A DNA stretch of 64,000 nt, taken from NCBI GenBank assembly GCA_037127315.1, contig JBBBDQ010001154.1, positions 186,001 to 250,000 of the forward strand, given 5' to 3'. Below the pieces are notes generated by a model, which saw only the letters and a list, made by a program, of their open reading frames with translations, was not told the DNA's origin and searched no databases. Shown here in pieces: positions 55,681-64,000 of the stretch; within the stretch, counting starts at the first letter, position 1; every line of letters starts with the position of its first letter. A program made the translations under genes and the position numbers. This DNA is from Ascarosepion bandense. Taxonomy: Eukaryota > Mollusca > Cephalopoda > Sepiida > Sepiidae.

Positions 55681-56290
55681 TTAGGAAAATAGACGGATTG
55701 GGAAGAAGACATTTAAATTAGAGAACAACTGAACAAATAGTAAAGTAGACGGATTGGGAAGGAGATATTCAGATTAGGGGACAACTGAACAAATAGTAAA
55801 GTAGACGGATTGGGAAGGAGACATTCAGATTAGGGGACAACTGAACAAATAGTAAAGTAGACGGATTGGGAAGGAGATATTCAGATTAGGGGACAACTGA
55901 ACAAATAGTAAAGTAGACGGATTGGGAAGGAGATATTCAGATTAGGGGACAACTGAACAAATAGTAAAGTAGACGGATTGGGAAGGAGATATTCAGATTA
56001 GGGGACAACTGAACAAATAGTAAAGTAGACGGATTGGGAGGCAGATATTCAGATTAGGGGACAACTGAACAAATAGGAAAATAGACAGATTGGGAAGAAG
56101 ACATTTAAATTAGAGGACGGCTGAACAAATAGTAAAGTAGACAGATTGGGAAGGAGATATTCAGATTAGGGGACAACTGAACAAATAAAAGAGCATACAG
56201 ATTGAGAAGGAGACATTCAGATAGGGAGACAAATGAACAAATAGGAAAGTGATTAAATATAGAGATTATGAAAAAGACATTCAAATTAGC
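55681..56290. repeat. 56-bp minisatellite, about 10-11 units
   Basis: Unit AGACGGATTGGGAAGGAGAT ATTCAGATTAGGGGACAACT GAACAAATAGTAAAGT; starts at 55747, 55803, 55859, 55915. Edge units diverge (GACATTTAAATTAGAG). Confidence 0.95.
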
Positions 56291-57144
56291 TAATAAACTA
56301 AAAAGTAACACACAGAGGATGTACAAACAAACAAAGGTATGAACCTACAGACACACAGATAACCAGTAGATTGAGAGACAAAAAGACACGCAGGAAGACA
56401 GAAATGGCATATAGAGAGATTTGCAAGAGGATGTATGGACAGACAGATGATGTCGAGACAGGCAGAGAATGTATAGACATATCCTTAATCGGACACACAA
56501 ATGATTTGGACTTTATATGCTGATTAGAGTAAGTAATTTCTTTTTTTAAAGTCAGAATTTTTCCACTGGATAAATTTGTGTTAAGAAAATGCAGTCAATA
56601 AATGGATTCTGTTAAAAGTACAAAAATCTTTAAAAAAAATCTTATAATGTTAAGCATACTTTTGGCATGAAATGTTTTTTGACTGAGAGACTGAGTCATT
56701 AGGAAGAAGAGGATGTGTGACGGGTTAGGGATTGGTAAGAAAAGAATTTTGAAATTCTGTAAGTATCACATGATTTCAGTCAAGAAGATTAGAAACCTCT
56801 GATTTCATTTGCTACATCTAAAGGTTGGATGTGTTCCTCTTTCTCATTAACCGTTACAACCAACTTTATGGGGTAACCAGAGAAAGATCCACCTACTCAC
56901 ATCTGTCAAGGTGAGAGTTATATTATAAATCAAAATCAGACACAGGTCAATTATTTTTTTTTTGTTCAGTTGCAGAAAGCTTATAAAACTTGCTATGATG
57001 ATAAAAATCACAAAATATAAATTATTTGAAAGCATTCTCAGTGCCATTAGATATAACTTTTTTTTTCAGACTATTTATCATGTGACTAAAAATTTATAAT
57101 TACCATATTTATCGCTTTCGTTTTCTATGTAAAGCAAAGGGAAG
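56291..57144. other. intronic DNA, nothing recognised
   Basis: 56290-56500 is rich in ACAGACAGA-like phrases, probably further decay of the minisatellite. No exon found. Confidence 0.45.
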
Positions 57145-57350
57145 TTATGTTTTATTGGTGGGAAAGTGAATGAAGCCGCAATGCCAGGTCAGGACTGATA
57201 ACATTGCAGATTCTTCTTTGGATTTTGTCAAGAATATTTAAATACTTAGCAGAAGCACCAAACCAGATATCACAGCAATATTCAATGCATGGATGAATGT
57301 TAGACTTCCAAAAGGTGCAAGATAGATTCTGGTAAGAGATATGCATTTTT
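57145..57350 (-). pseudogene. LINE C-terminal fragment
   Basis: Minus-strand frame 57346-57152: SNIHPCIEYCCDIWFGASAK, LDKIQRRICNVISPDLALRL, HSLSH, matching the conserved LINE C-terminal region. Opposite in strand to the LINE that begins 100 bp later. Confidence 0.88.
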
Positions 57351-57445
57351 ACTCCCTCTTAAGTGACTCAAAATATTTGCATGGAGAATTTTTATGTTGG
57401 CTTATAATTCAAGTAGAAGGTTTGAATAATATAGATCACATAATA

Positions 57446-57923
57446 GGAGTAGATAGATCACACTATTGCCCGGTCCATACTCCTCCCACGTCTATTGAAC
57501 TGGAGTAGAGGCTTGCCCCTTGTTTCCTGTTTAGGATGTGGTTTCCGGTTTTCTCTTCTCTCTCTTCAGACCTTGGTATTGGTGTTTTCGTGACTTTCCT
57601 GCGATCTGGCCAGTTGGTGGCAATGGCTCATCACTGTGAGGGTACTGGGTTGGCAGTTTTCCTGGTTGCTGCTTCCGATTGGTAGTTAGGAGCCCTAACT
57701 CTTGCGTAGCGTCAAGAGCAGCTGCTCTGATCAACAGTTGTATAATATTGTGGTTCTTGTAGTGCCATGTCGCGCATGGATAGGTGTCCCTGCAAGCGCT
57801 TTCGGTGGGCAACCCTGAGGCTACACCTTGTTGCAGCCCTAGCCAGTTTCCCTCTCAGCACAGATTGTGGATAATGACCACCTGTATCCTTTACTCTAAG
57901 TCCCTTTCTATAAAAAAAAACAT
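57446..57923 (+). promoter_or_regulatory. LINE 5' untranslated region
   Basis: Shared with 1881-2350 (minus) and, for its first 120 bp, with the mini-LINE at 40143-40263. Retention of exactly this part in the mini-LINE suggests that the promoter lies within the first 120 bp (inference). Confidence 0.75.
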
Positions 57924-59048
57924 ATGACGAAACAAAACAGAAATGACCCTAAACCAGTTAAAATCAAACCACCTAAACCCATTCACCTTTCTTTCACTAA
58001 TATCCGGGGCACTTGTACTAACTTTCCTAGTGTAGAAGCATTCCTGCATGAAAAGTCTCCTGACATCCTTGCGCTCTGCCAAACTAACCTCAACTCAGCT
58101 AATCCCTCCTCTGACCTCTCCATCCCTGGTTATCTTCCCCTCTTAAGGAAGGATTCCACTGTCCACATGCATGGGCTGGGTGTCTACGTCAGCGAACACC
58201 TCCCCATATCTAGGGTGACTTCACTCAAATCTACTGACCACCAATACATATGTCTCCGCCTGTCTTTCCTCAGCTCAGTTAGTTACCTATTCTTTTTTTA
58301 CCGTTCTCCCTCCTCTCCTGACTGCTCCCTACTAGATAGCATTGCTGACGACATAGGTAAGGCTATTTCCTATCACCCATTCGCCCACATATTTGTATTC
58401 GGAGACCTCAACGCCCATCACTCTGAGTGGCTTGAAAATGCTGTTACTGATCCAGCGGGCATTCATGCCGCTATTTCCCAATCCCTTGTGCAAGTGGTGG
58501 ACTTCCCCACTCACTTCCCAAGCACTCCCTCGGGTCATTCCTCACTGCTAAATATATGTTTCACCTCTGCGCCTGACGCCTGTCAAGTCTCGCAGCTTTG
58601 CCCTCTCGGCAACTCCAACCACGCTGTAGTCTCTCTCAGTATTTCTTTCCAATCTCACTCCCCCCAGGAGCCCACTACCTATAGGACCTCCTACTTATAC
58701 CAAAAAGATGACTGGGATGCCTTTCGCGATTTCCTCTCCGATGTCCCTTGGGGAAAAGTGTTCGATCTAACAGTTGATGACTGTGCCTCTGAGGTCTCGT
58801 CATGGGTGAAAGCTGGCATTGAAGCCTTCATACCCACCAGGAAGTATTACCTAAAACCTTATTCCTCTCCGTGGTTCTCTCCTGCCTGCTCAGCCGCCTG
58901 CTCAGCTACCATTGCCCACAGGAACCATTACTTCCGTCTATTCCGGAGACAGTCAGCTGATCACAATAGGCGCCTGTTCACGTCTGCTCGCAATGAGTGC
59001 AAGAGAACCCTAAATGATGCCAAATGGTTGTTTGCTGAGAGAATGTGA
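57924..59048 (+). CDS. LINE endonuclease domain
   Basis: A 374-codon open frame. EEP endonuclease motifs in order: HLSFTNIRGTCTNF (N-terminal Asn), DILALCQTNL (catalytic Glu position is Q here; E in the copy at 1880), MHGLGVYVSEHLP, FFYRSPSS, FVFGDLNAHHSEW (Asp/Asn pair), and NSNHAVVS near residue 230 (SDH expected, so the Asp is lost). The rest is linker toward the RT (FSPACSAACSATIAHRNHYF). Ends at TGA 59046, which in the other copy is read through. The E-to-Q and D-to-N changes predict an inactive nuclease. Confidence 0.9.
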   Translation: MTKQNRNDPKPVKIKPPKPIHLSFTNIRGTCTNFPSVEAFLHEKSPDILALCQTNLNSANPSSDLSIPGYLPLLRKDSTVHMHGLGVYVSEHLPISRVTSLKSTDHQYICLRLSFLSSVSYLFFFYRSPSSPDCSLLDSIADDIGKAISYHPFAHIFVFGDLNAHHSEWLENAVTDPAGIHAAISQSLVQVVDFPTHFPSTPSGHSSLLNICFTSAPDACQVSQLCPLGNSNHAVVSLSISFQSHSPQEPTTYRTSYLYQKDDWDAFRDFLSDVPWGKVFDLTVDDCASEVSSWVKAGIEAFIPTRKYYLKPYSSPWFSPACSAACSATIAHRNHYFRLFRRQSADHNRRLFTSARNECKRTLNDAKWLFAERM

Positions 59049-60820
59049 CAATGCATAGCTGACCGCAAGTTCGGATCCAAGGACTATTGGAGGATTTGCA
59101 AATGAGTGCTGAACAATAGCAAATCCTCAATACCTCCTTTAATCCATGAATTTGAGGTTCTCATGTCATCTGCGGACAAAGCTGAGTGCTTTGCCTGCAG
59201 ATTCTCATCCAATTCCACATTTGACTCATCTGGAGTACACCCACCCGACTTCCCTATTAGAACTGAGGCCAAACTGCACGACGTATATATTACCCGACAG
59301 TAGTATCCCGAGTAATTTCAAAACTTAACCCCCATAAGGCGAGTGGAGATGATGGAATCCCGGTGATAGTCCTTAAGAGGTGTGCTCCTGAACTTTCCCC
59401 TGTCCTCTCTAAACTGTTTAACTACTGCCTTTCTGCTTCCTGCTTTTCTGCATGCTGGAAGTTCTCTTCAGTTGTTCCTGTATTTAAGAATTGTGGTGAA
59501 CCCTTGGACCCATCCAACTATCGTCCTATCAGTCTTCTACCAATATTCGGGAAAGTATTCGAGGCCATAATCAATGCTGAAATAGTTCAACATCTTACTG
59601 TCCACAAATTCTTCTCTGACAGGCAATATGGCTTCCGCTTTGCCAGGTCCACGGCTGACTTGCTAACAACCGTAACGGAGTACATGCTCCAGGCCCTTGA
59701 TGAGTCTGACGAGGCTCGTGCGGTTGCTCTGGACATCTCCAAGGCTTTTGACAGGGTTTGGCACTCTGGCCTCCTATGCAAGCTATGAGGTTATGATATT
59801 ACCGGTCGCCTGCTTGACCTAATCCAATCTTTTTTAAATAACCGCAAAATGAAGGCCGTTTTGAATGGGCATGCCTCTTCATCCTACAGCACGAATACTG
59901 GTATCCCACAGGGCTCTATCCTGGGCCCGATGCTCTTCCTTATTTTCATCAACAACCTCCCAGATGAGATCAGTTCCCAAGTAGGCATCTATGCAGACGA
60001 CACCACAATATACTCCCGCACCACTAAGAAACCTGTCGTGGCGGACAGACAGTCTCGCTGCTGACCTTGAATGGGATCTACACTCTGTGGTGAATTGGGG
60101 CAAGAAGTGGCTTGTCAACTTCAATGTGTCTAAGACCAAGCTGTTGTCTGTCAACCATCACAGGCAACCTCTCCTGCCTCCCATAAGCATGGACCAAGCG
60201 ATTCTCCCTGAGAGCAACACACTACGCCTCCTTGGCCTTACCCTCTCCTCAGACCTCAAATGGGACCACTATATTGAATCCATAGCTAAATCTACTGCTA
60301 AGAAGGTTGGGTCACTATGTCGATCCAGGATGTTTTTTCCACCTGAATCCATCCTGCATATATACAACCATCCGTCCGTGCATGGAGTACTGCTGCCATT
60401 TATGGTCAGGCGCCCTTGCCGTTCTCCTCAGTGTTCTCGACAGGCTCCAAAGGAGAGTCAGTAATGTGATAGGTACTGATCTGGCGGCTCAACTGCAGCC
60501 ACTTCCCCACCGTCGAAATGTGGCCTCCCTTTGTCTGTTCTATAAATACTTTCATGGCTTCTGCTCGGACAAACTTAAGTCACTGGTGCCTCCTCAACAG
60601 GTGTTTACTCGTGCAACCAGACTGGCAACTGGGTCCCACCCATTCACTGTCAGGTTAGCCAAATGCAGATGACAATTCTACTCCTGCAGATGACAAGATG
60701 ACAATTCTTCTCTCGCACTTCCCGCCTGTGGAACTCGCTCCAATATTCTTGCTTTCCTGACGGCTACAACCTCCAGAAATTTAAATGCAATATCAATACT
60801 CATCTATTAACCACTGGACT
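59049..60820 (+). pseudogene. LINE reverse transcriptase and C-terminal region, interrupted
   Basis: Frames continue after the stop: SSADKAECFACRFSSNSTFD (linker), then RT blocks NYRPISLLPIFGKVFE and RQYGFRFARSTADLL, VALDISKAFDRVWHSGLL (first catalytic Asp), a TGA at 59786, then GIPQGSILGPMLFLIFINNL and GIYADDTTIYS (YADD catalytic box, 59985-60015). A shift near 60050 leads to the C-terminal domain (NTLRLLGLTLSSDLKWDHYI, CMEYCCHLWSGALA, HRRNVASLCLFYKYFHGF). At least four stops or shifts, several at former CGA codons. All catalytic residues of the RT remain. Confidence 0.92.
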
Positions 60821-61034
60821 CTAGCTCTCTCCCCACCCCCGTATATCCTTCCCTTTCTCTCCACCTATGTATCTGTCATCGCACCTGCATTCTCAGGTTT
60901 CAGTTGCTCCTTTCTAACTAGTTTGTACTCCTCACTCTTTTCTAATTAATCTTTTTACAGTTATGTAGCCAACCCCCCCCCCCCCCCCCCGCTCATCAGT
61001 GGCATTTCTGCCTTGCTCGGGGTGAAATGATTAA

Positions 61035-61950
61035 AAAAAAAAGTATGTGATTCATGTCAGTAAATACAAAAGGTCAGAATCAAATTTTACTGTTCATCAG
61101 GAACCTTTATCTAAGAAAAGTTGATCTGTGGTGACCCCAATATGTACAGGGTTCAACCTAAGATACCAAAGTAAGTTTTGTATTCGGTATCAAGTCTAAA
61201 GGCTTAGAAAGGGTTGATTAAGATGGTGACCTCAAAGAATGTGGGTGAAGAAAGCAACATGAATAAGGAAGTGAACCCGTTGAATTTAGGGTATACATAC
61301 ACATACACACAGAAAAAAACCACCTGGATAAAAGAAAGTAATGTAAATACCCAATCTTCAAGGGGAGAAGGTTGTAATAAGAAGACTATGTTCAAAGAAA
61401 GATACTCTTGATTTAGCCAATGTTAAATTGCCAGAGTCCAGAAATGAATAAACAATTATTTTAGATATGAAAAATTTAGTTTTATATTCTTATCAGATCC
61501 TTACTATCATTACACACTTTCTATGCTTAGAAAATTAGATCAATAAATCAATAAAAAAACAAAAAACTTTAGTTTGATAAAATTCTAAAGGACAAAAGAT
61601 GTCACATTAAATTTTTTTCCCACTTTGTAATTAATGCTCCTAATATTTATATATATATAGTAGTAGAAATGAAGAATTTGAAAGTATTTTAAAACAGAAA
61701 GATGTTTACGTGATTTCCAGTTGCACACTGTACGTGAGAGCTTTGAAAGAACACTTATTTTCAAAAATGAAAATTAAATTATGTTATAATCAAAACATGA
61801 GGGAAAAATAACAACATTGAAAAAGTAACACCCTTGAGAATGGCCAGCAAAAAAGAAAAATTGTAAAAATACTCGAAAAATTAAATAAAAAATGAATAAA
61901 ATCTTTCTTGTCAGTTGTTTTCAATGAAACATGCATAAAAGAAAGGTTGC
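61035..61950. other. AT-rich DNA, nothing recognised
   Basis: No exon, SINE or LINE identified. Confidence 0.45.
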
Positions 61951-61954
61951 TGCC

Positions 61955-61956
<2 letters not shown>

Positions 61957-61995
<39 letters not shown>
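61957..61995. repeat. (AT)n microsatellite
   Basis: Simple repeat at the edge of the Penelope-like palindrome. Confidence 0.95.
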
Positions 61996-61999
<4 letters not shown>

Positions 62000-62013
62000 G
62001 TATGTTTGTATGT

Positions 62014-62960
62014 ATATATCTGAACAAAGTAGACATCATAGTACACCTTACACCTTAGGAACCTTTCAGCCAATATGTTGGCAAAATTCAAATAATAATC
62101 AAAGACACATTAATATAACATTTGAGAAGGGAAATTTTGAAACAAATTTTCATCAAAAATAATTAAAATGTAAGGTGGGTGTAAACATAAAGTTCCACAA
62201 GAGTATTAAAAAAGAAAAAAAAAACACTCTCAAACTCTCCAACAAACGTAAGGAGTGAATAAAGTACTCCTTTTGTTTGCACAGACTGGGCTGTTGGATT
62301 TTTAGGTATACAGCCTTAAGAACCTAAAGATGGTAAGACGAACGAGCACTGTGCCGAATCATGAACCATGTGTCTTTGTACCTGGAGGCACAGTCATGTC
62401 TGTTGCTTGTCCTATTTTTGTAAGAGTTCAGTTTTTTATAAGTTTAAATGCCGATGCGATGCGGTATATACATAGGACGTACCAATCTGAGGTTGGAAAT
62501 GTGGGCTACGCAGCACATTCCTGACAATGTGCATTCGGGTAGTCAGAGCCGTTCTATAAGAACCACTCAAGCCGTCCATGACTCGGCCATTGGACAACAT
62601 CTGCTCAACAGACATGACTGTGCCTCCTGGTACGAAGACACATATTTTACGATTCAGCACAGCGCTTGTTTGTCTTACCATCTTCGTGTTCTTGAGGCTG
62701 TATATCTAAGTTTGTTGGAGGGTTTGTGAGTCCTTTTTTTCTTTTTTAAAACTCTTGTGGAACTTTGTGTTTACACCCACCTTACATTTTAATTATTTTT
62801 ATTAAAATTTATTTTCAATCGTGTTGCAACTTTCTCTTCTCAAACGTTATATTAATGTACCCTTGATTATTATTTGAATTTTGTCAATGTATGCCTTTGA
62901 TAGTGTTGGCCGGAAGGTTCCTAAGATGTATAATGATGTCTACTTTGTTCAGATCTATAT
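62014..62960. mobile_element. Penelope-like element 3' ends in head-to-head inverted arrangement
   Basis: Arms 62014-62410 and 62607-62960 are reverse complements with moderate divergence (AGTAGACATCATAGTACACC / reverse GATGTATAATGATGTCTACT; TAAGGTGGGTGTAAACATAA / reverse TTGTGTTTACACCCACCTTA). The right arm contains the end of a GIY-YIG reading frame, and the left arm the same end on the minus strand, so two copies of the element's 3' end face each other. Inverted partial copies are known for Penelope-like elements. Confidence 0.7.
62448..62729 (+). pseudogene. GIY-YIG endonuclease domain fragment (Penelope-like)
   Basis: A 93-codon plus frame. CGIYIGRTNLRLEMWATQHI holds the YIG half of GIY-YIG and the Arg position; IGQHLLNRHDCASWY and LSYHLRVLEAVYLSLLEGL match the segment containing the catalytic Glu (LEAVYL) and C-terminus of PLE endonucleases. 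The GIY strand upstream is degraded and the RT is missing. It is 5'-truncated; no autonomous function. Confidence 0.7.
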
Positions 62961-63669
62961 GTTTCTTCTGTGGATACAAATCTATAAATTAATATATATA
63001 TATGTAATATAAGCATATTAACCTAGTCTTTGTAAATCTATGAATCTATAATATTTGCTGGCAATTTCAGCCTGACAATAAAATGAGCAAATAATCAAGT
63101 GAGTCAAATAAAGCTCTCTGCATTTCTCATTAAGTAAAGTCTAATAATGGCCGACCAGTATGTCATGCTTTATATGGATAATCAATGACGAGTAAGTGTA
63201 TATTCTCGGGTTTCAATGTGACAACATATTGTACTTACTGAGATGCCTCATAAATATGTATTTAGTATTCATTAATGATAATTTCTCCTTTGCACTTTTC
63301 ATAGCAATGTGCTCAAACTTGTCAGCTAGAGAATTAAGCAGTGGCTACAACTTTACGAAATTCAGTCAGGTTTGAAATGAAAGAAATGTCAAAAACAATT
63401 CGGGTAATCATTGCAGACTATTTGGTGCATATAAAATGGTTGTTTATCTATGGCTACAATTGATAGCAAGTAGAATGGAAAAGGGCACCCACAAAAGTTT
63501 TTACGATAAGCATTTGTCTCTTCACCAGCAGGTTTGGATTCCAGCTGTTTAGAATCTTAGATATTTTATGTATGATCATGAGAAATGGTTTATGTTATAA
63601 ACAGAAACAATTCTGGGTAGAAATCCTGGCTCATTTGGTAAAAGTATTGTACTTTTTTTTTTCTTTGGG
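62961..63669. other. AT-rich DNA, nothing recognised
   Basis: No supported feature. Confidence 0.45.
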
Positions 63670-63950
63670 ATGTGCGTTCTGGTACAGTGGAAATTGACTC
63701 AGAACGAGAAATTGGGGAGCTGAGTTTGAATTCCAGTTGAATTCCTTGCATTCACTTACGCACAAATACCCTTGGAAAAGGTATTAATCCATCTCTTCCC
63801 TCCAGTTATGGGTTAAATAGCAGAACAGAATGGGTTCTATAGCTCTGGCTGGCAACCAGTCTACTGCAGAAAGTAATGGCAACCTACTGCGGGATAACGT
63901 TCTTTCGAGACATGATCGCCCAAGCGTGTATCAAGTATGGCATTTAACTA
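63670..63950 (+). mobile_element. type I tRNA-SINE
   Basis: Head GTGCGTTCTGGTACAGTGGA, B box GTTTGAATTCC, central domain, body AATGGCAACCTACTGCGGGA, a deletion of the GTCAGTCATGTCTC region, and end TATGGCATTTAACTAATGG. Confidence 0.9.
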
Positions 63951-64000
63951 ATGGAATGTTTGCTTATTTGGCCAACATGTACATATCACTTTTTGTGTGT

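Larger units (their letters stand above)
57446..61034 (+). mobile_element. near-full-length LINE (jockey-like), plus strand
   Basis: From GGAGTAGATAGATCACAC at 57446 through a 478-bp 5' UTR, EN-RT coding region 57924 to about 60820, and a 3' UTR with a C19-type run at 60970-60990, CTCATCAGTGGCA, TTGCTCGGGGTGAAATGATT and poly-A to 61034. This copy is the reference for all other LINE fragments here. No TSD found. Coding region has several stops, so not autonomous. Confidence 0.92.

Noticed and set aside
56105..56498. Minus-strand Leu/Ser-rich frames as membrane proteins
   Set aside because: They are translations of the 56-bp minisatellite and its decayed edge.
60985..61000. CTGATGAG-like phrase in LINE 3' UTRs as a hammerhead
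   Set aside because: No GAAA, stem II or cleavage site around it in either orientation.

Overview
This window looks like one piece of a large, repeat-packed animal genome, most likely a mollusc and probably a cephalopod. The sequence shows an AT-rich intronic landscape, two spliced exons of a CaM kinase, and dense tRNA- and 5S-derived SINEs, LINEs, DNA transposons and Helitron-like elements. The cephalopod assignment is inference: the abundant SINE with a CTGA/GACT-type tail and the jockey-like LINEs resemble octopus repeats as I remember them, and I could not search. There is no prokaryotic gene organisation and no CRISPR array.

The only host gene I can support is a Ca2+/calmodulin-dependent protein kinase I homologue on the minus strand. 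Two exons are visible, at 43307-43445 (kinase subdomains V to VIb, ending at HRDLK) and 31111-31234 (starting PENLL, through DFG and the activation-loop TACGTPGY). They join in phase with consensus splice sites across a 12,072-bp intron. Everything else is intron or intergenic DNA of this locus, and most of it is repeats.

Layout. 1-2350: LINE (minus) running off the left edge. 2893-6882: a 370-bp inverted repeat enclosing about 3.2 kb with a 59-bp minisatellite, a 5S-headed SINE and a hairpin. 7-10.7 kb: SINEs and an inverted pair of Helitron-like elements. 13.37-13.75 kb: a tandem element carrying two hammerhead-ribozyme-like motifs 271 bp apart behind tRNA-like promoter boxes. 14.4-18.0 kb: an RTE/BovB-type pseudogene split by two SINEs, then a truncated LINE. 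20.6-23.4 kb: LINE tails and a Tc1-like element. 26.2-30.5 kb: a Ty3/gypsy retrotransposon with short LTRs, itself interrupted by a mariner. 32-37.3 kb: degraded minus-strand LINE copies, with a MULE-transposase fragment and SINEs inside. 39.2-40.3 kb: a 5S+tRNA composite SINE with perfect target-site duplication and a 197-bp LINE head-plus-tail derivative. 41.0-43.0 kb: a 27-bp minisatellite. 43.9-53.4 kb: mariner and Tc1 relics, several long hairpins, Helitron-like copies and a 55-bp minisatellite. 52.1-52.3 kb: a second, single copy of the tRNA-hammerhead element. 54.3-56.3 kb: another Helitron-like copy and a 56-bp minisatellite. 57.4-61.0 kb: a near-full-length LINE (plus). 62.0-63.0 kb: a palindromic Penelope-like GIY-YIG fragment.

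The most interesting signals are (1) tRNA-promoter/hammerhead tandem units that could excise a 271-nt RNA; (2) a modular SINE superfamily in which one central domain is combined with tRNA, 5S, or 5S+tRNA heads and different tails; (3) a mini-LINE made only of LINE 5' head and 3' tail; and (4) an unusual density of long inverted repeats inside an expressed gene, which would form intronic dsRNA.
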